Assembly: GCA_938005315.1 (NCBI GenBank)
Contig: CALLOB010000077.1
Span: forward strand, 1 to 61,461
Length of the DNA stretch: 61,461 nucleotides
Source: an uncultured Phycisphaerae bacterium
Lineage (GTDB): Bacteria > Planctomycetota > Phycisphaerae > UBA1845 > PWPN01
Direction of reading: 5' to 3'
Notes under the pieces: model-generated
Told to the model about the DNA's origin: nothing
The model's input: only the letters and a program-made list of their open reading frames with translations
The model's database searches: none
Made by a program: the position numbers and the translations under genes
Shown here: positions 7,805 to 17,864 of the stretch, piece after piece
Position numbering within the stretch: position 1 is the stretch's first letter
How the letters are laid out: each line of letters starts with the position of its first letter

Positions 7805-8920
7805 CTGGACGCGATCACGCTTCTGCTTCTGCCGGCAGGCTTCGCACTGCTGGTCTCCGGAGCCGAACTGCTGGTTCGCGGCGCCGCGCGGCTGGCGGCC
7901 CTGGCCAGCCTGTCGCCCCTGGTCATCGGACTGACGGTGGTGGCCTTCGGCACCAGCACCCCGGAACTGGCGGTGAATCTTCGCGCCGCCTGGCGCGAGC
8001 AGCCCGACCTGGCCCTGGGCAACGTCGTCGGCTCCAACATCTTCAACGTGCTGGCCATCCTGGGTCTATCGGCCGTCGCGGCCCCGCTGACCATCGTCTC
8101 GCAGGTCATCCGCCGCGATCTGCCGGTGATGATCGCCACCGCCCTGGCCGTGCCGGTGCTGGGCCGGGACGGCCGGATCGACCGGGGCGACGGCGTGATC
8201 CTGGTGGCGGGGCTTGTGGTCTACGTCGCCGCTTCGGTCCTGATGGCCCGGCGCGACGCACCGGCTCGGGCGTCGGGCGAGCTCATTTCCCGCCCGCAAT
8301 GGCCGGAGTCGGGCCGGTTGCTGGGACGTCAGCTCCTGCTGATCGTCGCGGGGCTGGCGATGCTGGTGGTGGGCACCGGCTGGGTGGTCAACGGGGCGGC
8401 GGCCATCGCCCGGGCGCTGGGCGTCGGCGAACTGATCATCGGCCTGACCATCGTGGCCGCCGGTACCGGGCTGCCGGAGCTGGTGACCTCGGTGGTTTCG
8501 ACGATCCGGGGGTACCGGGAGATCGCCGTCGGCAACGTGGTTGGATCCAACATCTTCAACGTTTTGGCGATCCTGGGGGCGTCCGGCCTGATCTGCACGC
8601 TCGAGGTCGCCGAGGCCGCCCTGTGGTTCGACATCCCGGTGATGATCGGCGTCTCGCTGCTGTGCCTGCCGCTGTTCATGAGCGGCGGGGTTCTCTCGCG
8701 ATGGGAGGGGCTGCTCTTTCTGGGGTACTATGTCGCCTACGCCGTCTACCTGGTGCTGGACGGCCTGGATCATGCGGCCTTTCCGGCCTATCGCATCGCC
8801 ATGCTGCTGTTCGTGGTGCCGGCGACGCTCCTGGCCGCAGCGGTGGCCTTCGGCCAGTGGCTCAGGTCCCGCCCAAACCCTGGTGGGCGGACGCAGGAAA
8901 CGCGCGCCGCGGCACGGTAG
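7805..8920 (+). CDS. CaxA/YrbG-type Na+/Ca2+ exchanger, probably with a CTG start
   Basis: About 371 residues. The two alpha-repeats are clear: GLTVVAFGTSTPEL with GNVVGSNIFNVLAILG, and again GLTIVAAGTGLPEL with an identical GNVVGSNIFNVLAILG. These carry the ion-binding acidic residues, and about ten membrane segments surround them. Family members exchange Ca2+ for Na+, some with K+. The first helix (LLLLPAGFALLVSGAELLV) is needed for the fold and lies upstream of every ATG, GTG or TTG in frame: the frame is closed by TGA at 7748 and the first GTG is at 7937, inside alpha-1. A CTG at 7805, or at 7799, follows GGGAG and is the best start. The gene leads into the Mrp operon. Confidence 0.85.
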   Translation: MDAITLLLLPAGFALLVSGAELLVRGAARLAALASLSPLVIGLTVVAFGTSTPELAVNLRAAWREQPDLALGNVVGSNIFNVLAILGLSAVAAPLTIVSQVIRRDLPVMIATALAVPVLGRDGRIDRGDGVILVAGLVVYVAASVLMARRDAPARASGELISRPQWPESGRLLGRQLLLIVAGLAMLVVGTGWVVNGAAAIARALGVGELIIGLTIVAAGTGLPELVTSVVSTIRGYREIAVGNVVGSNIFNVLAILGASGLICTLEVAEAALWFDIPVMIGVSLLCLPLFMSGGVLSRWEGLLFLGYYVAYAVYLVLDGLDHAAFPAYRIAMLLFVVPATLLAAAVAFGQWLRSRPNPGGRTQETRAAAR

Positions 8921-9007
8921 GCTGGAAGTTGGCAACCCCGGGCACCGGCCGGCGGCGGTCAATCGGCCGGGGCCACGGCGGGAGCGGCCGGATCGCCGGC
9001 CGGAGCG

Positions 9008-11349
<2,342 letters not shown>

Positions 11350-11353
<4 letters not shown>

Positions 11354-11757
11354 ACTCCCCGGTATTCCAGGCCACCACGCGGGTGATCACCCCGCTGCTG
11401 CTGTCGTTCTCGCTGTTCATGCTCCTGCGCGGGCACGACCAGCCCGGCGGCGGGTTCATCGGCGGCCTGCTGGCGGTGACCGCTTTCGCGCTGTACGCCC
11501 TGGCCTTCGACGCCCGGTCGGCCCGGCGGCTGCTGGGGGTGTCGCCGCGGCTGCTGACCGCGGTCGGGCTCAGTCTGGCCGCCGTCAGCGGCGTTCCGGC
11601 GCTGTGGTGGGGCGAGCCGTTCATGCGCGGCCTGTGGCTCCCACTGGCCCTGCCGTCCGAGCTCAAGCTGGGGACCGTGCTGCTGTTCGACGTCGGGGTG
11701 TACCTGACGGTTCTGGGATCCGTGCTGTTGACGCTGTTGACGCTGAGCGAGGAGTGA
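11350..11757 (+). CDS. mrpB: Mrp antiporter subunit B
   Basis: 135 residues from a TTG at 11350-11352 that overlaps the mrpA stop; GGGGAAGGGGG provides the ribosome-binding site. The MnhB signature [15 protein letters not shown] lies near residue 30, and four membrane segments are predicted. MrpB has no homologue in complex I; its ending [16 protein letters not shown] is typical. It is needed for Mrp complex function. Confidence 0.93.
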
Positions 11758-11761
11758 GCCC

Positions 11762-12109
11762 GTGCTGATCGTGATGGCCCTGCTGGTCGGAGCACTTGGC
11801 GCCGCGGCCTTCTACCTGCTGCTGGCCCGCAGTTCGCTGAAGCTGCTGTTCGGGCTGCTGCTGCTGGGACACTCGGCCAACCTGCTGATCCTGACGTCCG
11901 GCGGGCTGGTGCGGGCCCGCCCGCCGATCGTGCCGCGCGGGGCCCTGGAGCCGCCGGCCGGGCACGCCGATCCGATCCCGCAGGCGCTGATCCTGACGGC
12001 CATCGTGATCAGCTTCGCGGTGCTGGCTTTCGCGGCCGTGCTCGTCAAGCGGGAGTACGACCTGACGGACACCGACGACACCGAGGACATGAGACAGACG
12101 TGGCTGTGA
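11762..12109 (+). CDS. mrpC: Mrp antiporter subunit C (NuoK-like)
   Basis: 115 residues from a GTG four bases after mrpB. Three membrane segments and the NuoK-like GLLLLGHSANLLIL segment are visible, followed by the conserved DPIPQALILTAIVI. The C-terminal tail (REYDLTDTDDTEDM) is acidic and cytoplasmic. MrpC pairs with A and D in the antiporter. Confidence 0.93.
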   Translation: MLIVMALLVGALGAAAFYLLLARSSLKLLFGLLLLGHSANLLILTSGGLVRARPPIVPRGALEPPAGHADPIPQALILTAIVISFAVLAFAAVLVKREYDLTDTDDTEDMRQTWL

Positions 12110-12177
12110 GGGCCACGGGGAGCGCCGTTCCCTGAAGCCTGGAAAACGCCGGAGGAGCCGGATCGCCTGAGAACGCC

Positions 12178-13731
12178 ATGCTGGTCGCCCTGCCCATCCT
12201 GATCCCGCTGATCGCGGCCTGCGCGGGCCTGGCCGCCGCCGGAAGCCGCCCGCTGCGCCGGGCCTTCGCCCTGCTGGGCGCCGGCGGGCTGCTGGTCGCG
12301 GCGATGGTGCTGTTCGCGCGGGTCTGGACCCGCGGCACACAGGTGCTGCATGTCGGCGGCTGGCCGGCACCGGTGGGCATCACCCTGGTGGCCGACCCGC
12401 TGTCGGCCCTGATGGTGCTGACCGCCGCCGTGCTCAACGCCGCCGTGACCGTCTACGCCCTGGGCGACATCGACGCCCGCCGCCAGCGCCACGGCTACTT
12501 CTCCTTCATCCACGTGATGCTCGGCGGCGTGTGCGGCGCGTTTCTCACCGGCGACCTGTTCAACCTCTACGTCTGGTTCGAGGTCATGCTGATCAGCAGC
12601 TTCGTGCTGATGGTCCTCGGCGGCGGCCGGCCCCAGCTCGAGGCCGGCACCAAGTACGTCACCTTGAGCCTCATGAGCTCGGCCCTGTTCCTCTCCGGCG
12701 TCGGCATCCTCTCCGGCATCGCCCACACCCTCCACATGGCCGACCTGGCCGGGCGCCTGGCCGTTGCGGCCGTCGAACGCCCCTGGCCCGCGACCTGCGC
12801 CGCCACCCTGCTGATGCTCGCCTTCGGCATCAAGGCCGCGGTCTTTCCGCTGCATTTCTGGCTGCCGGACAGCTATCACGTGACGCCTCCCGCGATCACC
12901 GCCGTCTTCGCGGCCCTGCTGACCAAGACCGGCGTCTACGCCCTGATCCGCGTGTTCGGGCTGGTGCTGCCGCCCAGCCCCTACCTGTTCGGGCTGCTGG
13001 CGGCCATCGCCGCGGCGACGATGCTCATGGGCGTGCTCGGGGCCGTCGCCCAGATCCACGTCCGGCGGATTCTCAACGTGCATATCGTCAGCCAGATCGG
13101 CTACATGGTCATGGGCGTGGCGCTGCTGGGCGCGCCGGATCCCGCGACGCGCCGGCTGGCGATCGCGGCCGCGCTCTTCTATGTGGTGCACAACATGGTG
13201 GTCAAGACCAACCTGCTGCTGGTCAGCGGGGCGATCAGGGCGATGACCGGCACCGAGCTGCTGGCCGGGCTGGGCGGGCTGGCGACGCGGGCTCCGCTGA
13301 CGGCCTGCATCTTCCTGGTCTCGGCACTCAGCCTGGCCGGACTGCCGCCGTCGTCGGGCTTCTGGGCCAAACTGGGCATCATCCAGGCCGGCTTCGAGGC
13401 CCGCGCCTGGCTGCTGACCCTCACGGCGCTGGGCGTGGGGCTGCTGACGCTGCTGAGCATGCTGAAGATCTGGAACGAGGTGTTCTGGAAGCCCGCGCCG
13501 GCCGATGGGCCCGTCATCGCCCTATCGCCCCGGCGCCGGATGCTGCTGTTGAGCCCCGCCGCGGCGCTGACGGTCCTGTCGGTGCTGATCGGGCTGTATC
13601 CCGCGCCGCTGCTGAAGGCGGCGCGCCGCGCGGCCGACGGGCTGCTCGACCGCCCGGCCTACATGGCCGCGGTCGGGCTGGACGCCGGCGGCACGCCCCG
13701 TGGCGAACCGGCGGGGGAGACCGGACCATGA
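12178..13731 (+). CDS. mrpD: Mrp antiporter subunit D (NuoN/M-like)
   Basis: 517 residues, about 14 membrane segments. Landmarks are DLFNLYVWFEVMLISSFVLM with the conserved Glu, AAVFPLHFWLPDSY with a Lys just before it, and the His-rich ILNVHIVSQIGYMVMG. It is the second proton-translocating antiporter-like subunit. The ATG at 12178 follows a 68-bp gap with GGAGGAGCC. The stop overlaps the mrpE start by four bases. Confidence 0.94.
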   Translation: MLVALPILIPLIAACAGLAAAGSRPLRRAFALLGAGGLLVAAMVLFARVWTRGTQVLHVGGWPAPVGITLVADPLSALMVLTAAVLNAAVTVYALGDIDARRQRHGYFSFIHVMLGGVCGAFLTGDLFNLYVWFEVMLISSFVLMVLGGGRPQLEAGTKYVTLSLMSSALFLSGVGILSGIAHTLHMADLAGRLAVAAVERPWPATCAATLLMLAFGIKAAVFPLHFWLPDSYHVTPPAITAVFAALLTKTGVYALIRVFGLVLPPSPYLFGLLAAIAAATMLMGVLGAVAQIHVRRILNVHIVSQIGYMVMGVALLGAPDPATRRLAIAAALFYVVHNMVVKTNLLLVSGAIRAMTGTELLAGLGGLATRAPLTACIFLVSALSLAGLPPSSGFWAKLGIIQAGFEARAWLLTLTALGVGLLTLLSMLKIWNEVFWKPAPADGPVIALSPRRRMLLLSPAAALTVLSVLIGLYPAPLLKAARRAADGLLDRPAYMAAVGLDAGGTPRGEPAGETGP

Positions 13732-14201
13732 ACATCTTCCTGATCAACCTGCTGCTGGCCGGCTTGTGGGTCGCCTCGACCGGGGCGTTCACCTACGGCA
13801 ACGCCCTGCTGGGCTACGCCGTCGGCTTCCTGGTGCTCTGGTGGCTGCGACCGCTGCTCGGGCGGGCACCCTACTTCCGCAAGGTGCCGCTGGGATTGTG
13901 GTTCGCGCTGCTGTTCTTCTGCGAAGTGATCAAGTCCAACGTGCGCGTGGCCTGGAACGTGGTCTTCCCCTGGTCCGGTCGGCGCCCCGGCATCGTCGCG
14001 GTGCCGCTGGACGCCCGGACCGACCTGGAGATCGCGGCCCTGGCCAACCTGCTGACGCTGACCCCCGGCAGCCTGTGCCTGGACGTGTCCGAGGACCGCC
14101 GGACGCTTTACGTGCACTCGATGTTCGTGGACGATCCCGATACCGTCCGGAAGGCGGTCAAGGATCGCCTGGAACGGAGAATCCTGCTGCTGCTGCGCTG
14201 A
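13728..14201 (+). CDS. mrpE: Mrp antiporter subunit E
   Basis: 157 residues; the ATG overlaps the mrpD stop. Two to three N-terminal membrane segments are followed by FFCEVIKSNVRVAWNVVFP and a soluble alpha/beta domain with NLLTLTPGSLCLDVSEDRRT, the MrpE signature. It is required for assembly of the complex. The order matches the canonical ABCDEFG arrangement. Confidence 0.93.
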   Translation: MNIFLINLLLAGLWVASTGAFTYGNALLGYAVGFLVLWWLRPLLGRAPYFRKVPLGLWFALLFFCEVIKSNVRVAWNVVFPWSGRRPGIVAVPLDARTDLEIAALANLLTLTPGSLCLDVSEDRRTLYVHSMFVDDPDTVRKAVKDRLERRILLLLR

Positions 14202-14224
14202 TCGGCCGGCGGCGGAGAACGGCG

Positions 14225-14485
14225 ATGCCCTGGTGGCTGGACATCGTGGCCGGATCGACGGTGATCGCCCTGGTTCTGGCGACCGCGCGCCTGGTGCGCG
14301 GCCCGAGCCTGGCCGACCGGGTGGTGGCCCTGGACGTGATCGCGGTGCTGGGTGCGGCGCTGACGGCGCTGTGGGCGATCCGTTACGACCAGCGCGTGTT
14401 CCTGGACGTGACCGTGGTGCTGGCCCTGGTGAGCTTCATTGGCACGGTGGCCTTCGCCTACTACATGGAAAAAGGTGGCCGGTGA
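14225..14485 (+). CDS. mrpF: Mrp antiporter subunit F
   Basis: 86 residues with three membrane segments and the signature RLVRGPSLADRVVALDVI, which carries the conserved Asp. The ATG follows GGCGGAGAACGGCG. Its stop overlaps the mrpG start. Confidence 0.93.
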   Translation: MPWWLDIVAGSTVIALVLATARLVRGPSLADRVVALDVIAVLGAALTALWAIRYDQRVFLDVTVVLALVSFIGTVAFAYYMEKGGR

Positions 14486-14832
14486 TGGCGGAAGCGGCGG
14501 ACATCGCGACGGCGCTGTTGCTGGGGGTGGGCGGCCTGTTCTGCCTGCTAGGCGCCGCGGGCATCGTGGTCATGCCCGACGTGTACAACCGCATGCAGGC
14601 CGCCAGCAAGGCGGTGACCCTGGGGGCCAGCTCGATCGCGCTGGGCGCGGCGGTGCATTTCGGCGAACCGGAGATCGTCTCCCGCTGCGTGCTGGTCTGC
14701 GTGTTCTTCTTCGTGACGATTCCCGCCGCCTCGCACCTGATCGCCCGGGCGGCCCACCGCTCGGGCCTGCCCCTGGCTCCCGAGACGGTCATCGACGAGT
14801 GCCCCCGCAACCGGGATGACGCGACGTCCTGA
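14485..14832 (+). CDS. mrpG: Mrp antiporter subunit G
   Basis: 115 residues; the ATG at 14485-14487 overlaps the mrpF stop. Three membrane segments and the conserved GIVVMPDVYNRMQAASKAVT motif identify MrpG. It is the last gene of the operon; the next gene is on the opposite strand. Confidence 0.93.
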   Translation: MAEAADIATALLLGVGGLFCLLGAAGIVVMPDVYNRMQAASKAVTLGASSIALGAAVHFGEPEIVSRCVLVCVFFFVTIPAASHLIARAAHRSGLPLAPETVIDECPRNRDDATS

Positions 14833-14863
14833 CGCCGGCGTCCGCCCGACCGCATTCGCCGGC

Positions 14864-15253
14864 TCAGGCCTTGGCCAGAAGCTTCGTGGCGGATTCCACC
14901 AGCCGGTCCATGCGGAAGGGCTTGTTGATGTAGTCGTCGGCCCCGAGGCTCTCGGCCCAGGCCTGGTGGCGCTTCCCGGGGTTGCCGGTGATCATGATGA
15001 TGAAAGGCTTGCTCCCTCGCGGCTTCCTGGCCTTGAGCTTCTCGAGCACCAGAAAGCCGCTGCGCTGCGGCAGCATGGCGTCCAGAATCATCAGGTCCGG
15101 CTGCCTGTCCAGCGCCAGGTTGACCGCGGTGTTGCCGTCGGCGGCCGTCAGGATGGTCGCGCCGGTGTCCTTGAAGGTCATCTCGATGGCCGTGAGGATG
15201 TCCGAGTCGTCGTCCACAATGAGAATCGTCTTGCCGTCAAATGGCTCTGCCAT
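14864..15253 (-). CDS. Stand-alone response-regulator receiver domain
   Basis: 129 residues, a single REC domain with no output domain. The acidic pocket is ILIVDDDSD, the phospho-acceptor is D58 in LMILDAMLPQRSG, the switch Thr is in IIMITG, and the Lys is K111 in YINKPF. All key residues are present, so phosphorylation is expected. GGAG lies about 9 nt upstream. Single-domain receivers act through protein partners or phosphorelays. The nearest kinase is the hybrid at 17865-19910, about 3 kb away, a possible but unproven partner. It has its own promoter and is convergent with the Mrp operon. Confidence 0.9.
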   Translation of the reverse strand: MAEPFDGKTILIVDDDSDILTAIEMTFKDTGATILTAADGNTAVNLALDRQPDLMILDAMLPQRSGFLVLEKLKARKPRGSKPFIIMITGNPGKRHQAWAESLGADDYINKPFRMDRLVESATKLLAKA

Positions 15254-15336
15254 GGCGATGTTCTCCAGGGAGTTCCGGGGAGGCCTGGCGGCGCCCGGGT
15301 GGCTTCCGGGGGAGTCTTCGGGTCAAAGGCAGTTGC

Positions 15337-15365
15337 AGTATAGGGTCCGGGCCCGGGGAATGCAA
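15337..15365 (-). promoter_or_regulatory. Promoter of the receiver-domain gene
   Basis: Minus-strand TTGCAT (15360-15365) and TATACT (15337-15342) are separated by 17 bp, one of the best sigma-70 matches in the window. The start would be near 15330, leaving a leader of about 77 nt. Confidence 0.6.
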
Positions 15366-15542
15366 ATGCCTTCGCCCGCCCGGTGCCGGGGCGATGCCGG
15401 CGCCGCCGGGATGACCTTTTGAGCGCCGCGGCGCACCCTCCAGCATGGAAATCCCGCGCCGCCGGCCCCGGGCCCGGCGCCCGTGGGCGAGGGCGGGCTG
15501 ACAGCCCCCGGCAAGACCGATAAACTGGCCCGGATGCCGTCG

Positions 15543-16304
15543 ATGCGCGTCATCCTGCTGGGCACCGGCACCTCCCACGGCGTGCCCATGATCGCCTGCG
15601 ACTGCCCGGTCTGCACCTCCGCGGACCCTCGCGACCGGCGGAACCGCACCTGCGCGCTGGTCGAGGCCGCCGGCCGGTGCCTGCTCATCGACACGCCCCC
15701 CGAACTGCGCGTCCAGTGCCTGGCCTGCGGCGTGGGGCGCGTGGACGCGGTGCTGTACACCCACGCGCACACCGACCACGTCGCCGGGCTGGACGACCTG
15801 CGACGATTCAACGCCCTGCAGCGCGCGCCCATCGACTGCCACGGCGACCGGGCCACGCTGGAGGTGCTGCGACAGATGTTCCCCTATGCCTTCGTGGATC
15901 TGCCGGACTACCCCAGCGCCAAGCCCGATCTGCGGGCCGTGGAGGTGAACGGACCCTTTTCAGCCTGCGGCGTGCCCGTGGTGCCGATTCCCCTGATGCA
16001 CGGTCCGCTGCCGATCCTGGGCTACCGCATCGGCGACTTCGCCTACTGCACCGACTGCAGCGCGGTACCCGAGGCGTCGTTCGAGCTGCTGCGCGGGCTG
16101 GACCTGCTGGTCCTCGACGGCCTGCGGCACCGGCCTCACCCGACCCACTTCAACCTCGCCCAGGCGATCGAGGCCGCCCGGCGGATCGGGGCCCGGCGGA
16201 CGCGCTTCACCCACATCGCCCACGAGCTGCCCCACGCGGCCACCAACGCGAGCCTGCCGGACGGCATGGCCCTGGCCTTCGACGGCGAGGTTCTGGAGAT
16301 CTGA
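15543..16304 (+). CDS. PhnP-like metallo-beta-lactamase-fold hydrolase
   Basis: 253 residues. The fold signature HAHTDHVAG (H74, H76, D78, H79) binds two metals. An N-terminal cysteine cluster (CDCPVCTS) after GTGTSHGVP is the extra structural zinc site of the PhnP group, whose E. coli member opens cyclic ribose phosphate. There are no phn genes nearby, and many PhnP-like proteins outside phn operons have other phosphodiester substrates, so only the family is assigned. An ATG 9 bases upstream is also possible. Neither start has a strong ribosome-binding site. Confidence 0.82.
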   Translation: MRVILLGTGTSHGVPMIACDCPVCTSADPRDRRNRTCALVEAAGRCLLIDTPPELRVQCLACGVGRVDAVLYTHAHTDHVAGLDDLRRFNALQRAPIDCHGDRATLEVLRQMFPYAFVDLPDYPSAKPDLRAVEVNGPFSACGVPVVPIPLMHGPLPILGYRIGDFAYCTDCSAVPEASFELLRGLDLLVLDGLRHRPHPTHFNLAQAIEAARRIGARRTRFTHIAHELPHAATNASLPDGMALAFDGEVLEI

Positions 16305-16355
16305 GCGGTCCGGGCGACGGCCGCGGGGCGCTCGGCGCCGCATGCGGAAGCCGGG

Positions 16356-17645
16356 TCAGGAGGCACCGGCCGAAGCCGCCGTCTTGCGGCCGCGCAGGCG
16401 GGCGGTCTCCGGAGCTTCGGCCACGCAGGTGCCCAGGATGCGGAAGGCCCGGGCGATCAGCTGCAGCGTGTTGCGGTCCAGCTTCGCCGGAGCGGTGCCG
16501 ACGTCCGGCCAGCCGCGCTCGTCGGGCGTCAGCCGCTCCCAGTTGGCGAACAGCCGGCCCCACGGACTGGCCAGGATCTCCTCGACCCGGCCTTGGCCGT
16601 GACGCGGATACCAGTAGAGGTCGTGATACATCACGCTGGCGATGTAGGCCCAGGGAGCCAGCCAGGTTTTCAGCGACCATTCCAGCAGGTGCTTCAGCCG
16701 GCCCCAGTAGATGCGGTGCTGCATGGCGCTGGCGAAGGTCATCCGCCGGAACGGGCCGGCGAAATGCCAGTTCTCCCGTGCCGCCGAAACATCGCCGACG
16801 ATCTCGATGGCCCGCGGGTCGCCCACGCCCAGCTCCAGATCGTGGGCCAGGCGGATGTAGCGACAGTCGGCCAGCGGGTCGAAGCCCATGAGTTTCGCGG
16901 CCACGGCGTCGATGGCCACCTGGTCGGCCGAGGCCAGGATGACGTTCTTGACGTGCGGGATCATGCACCGCGGGCCCGGGCCGTCGCCGGCGAAGGTGCC
17001 GTCCATCACCGCGAAGACCCCGCGGTGGATCCGCTTCTGGATCATCAGCAGGTCCACCAGCGTCTCGTGGATCACCGGGTGCGTCCAGTGGCGGTGCTCG
17101 TTGAGCAGGCCCCCGAAGGCGTTCTTCATCGCCCCGGTGGTGGTGGTGAACACGTGCGTCTTGACCGTCGGCAGGTGAATGATGTTCTCGCCGATGAACC
17201 GCCGCGGAATCGAGAACCCCTTGGGGTACACCTGATTGAGGCACAGGAAACGGTCCGTCAGGTCCCCGACCGCCTCGCGGATGCCGATCCACTCCTGCCC
17301 CTCGTAAAGGTGCACGTTCCGCAGGCCGTGAGCCTCGACCACGTGAAGCTGCTTGTTCTCCCGCTCGCCGAACCGGGCGTCGATGACCACCGTGCGGTTG
17401 TGGCAGGCGTGGATCAGGCCCGGGTCATAGCCGTCGCGCTTCATCGCCCGGATCACGCCTTCGAGCTGCCAGGGCGTCGTGCTGCTGGCCGGGTAGAAGA
17501 AGTGCCAGGAAATGTTTACTTTCAGGGCGGTATCCGCGGCGCGGTCCACCACGTCCTGATAGCCGGCCAGGTTCATCAGTTCGTGGTAGTCGGCCAGCAC
17601 GCTGGCCGGCTGCGTACGGAGGATGGCGACCCTGGCCTGTTTCAT
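16356..17645 (-). CDS. DUF362 family protein
   Basis: 429 residues, no signal peptide. Residues about 40-330 match the DUF362 pattern: KVNISWHFF near the N-terminus, then HLPTVKTHVFTTTTGAMKN, a segment shared by this family, and ILASADQVAIDAVAAKLMGFDP later on. Members are often fused or linked to ferredoxin domains, but no Cys cluster is present here. The function of the family is not settled. It is convergent with the PhnP-like gene (51 bp between stops) and stands alone on its strand. Confidence 0.75.
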   Translation of the reverse strand: MKQARVAILRTQPASVLADYHELMNLAGYQDVVDRAADTALKVNISWHFFYPASSTTPWQLEGVIRAMKRDGYDPGLIHACHNRTVVIDARFGERENKQLHVVEAHGLRNVHLYEGQEWIGIREAVGDLTDRFLCLNQVYPKGFSIPRRFIGENIIHLPTVKTHVFTTTTGAMKNAFGGLLNEHRHWTHPVIHETLVDLLMIQKRIHRGVFAVMDGTFAGDGPGPRCMIPHVKNVILASADQVAIDAVAAKLMGFDPLADCRYIRLAHDLELGVGDPRAIEIVGDVSAARENWHFAGPFRRMTFASAMQHRIYWGRLKHLLEWSLKTWLAPWAYIASVMYHDLYWYPRHGQGRVEEILASPWGRLFANWERLTPDERGWPDVGTAPAKLDRNTLQLIARAFRILGTCVAEAPETARLRGRKTAASAGAS

Positions 17646-17864
17646 CCGCGCATTTTACGCTCGAAACCCACGCTCTACCAGGACCGACCGGGCGATCGCG
17701 TATCTGCAGGTTCATGACGACCCGGGCCCTCCCGGATCGGCCGCAGGGCTACCGCGGTTCCGTCGCGGCTGACGGCCGTCGGCGGTCCTGCTCCCGGGGC
17801 TTGCGTTCCGACCATGCTCCGCATCCCCTCCAGCCCGGAGGAACCTGCCGGCAGTCGCGCACCT

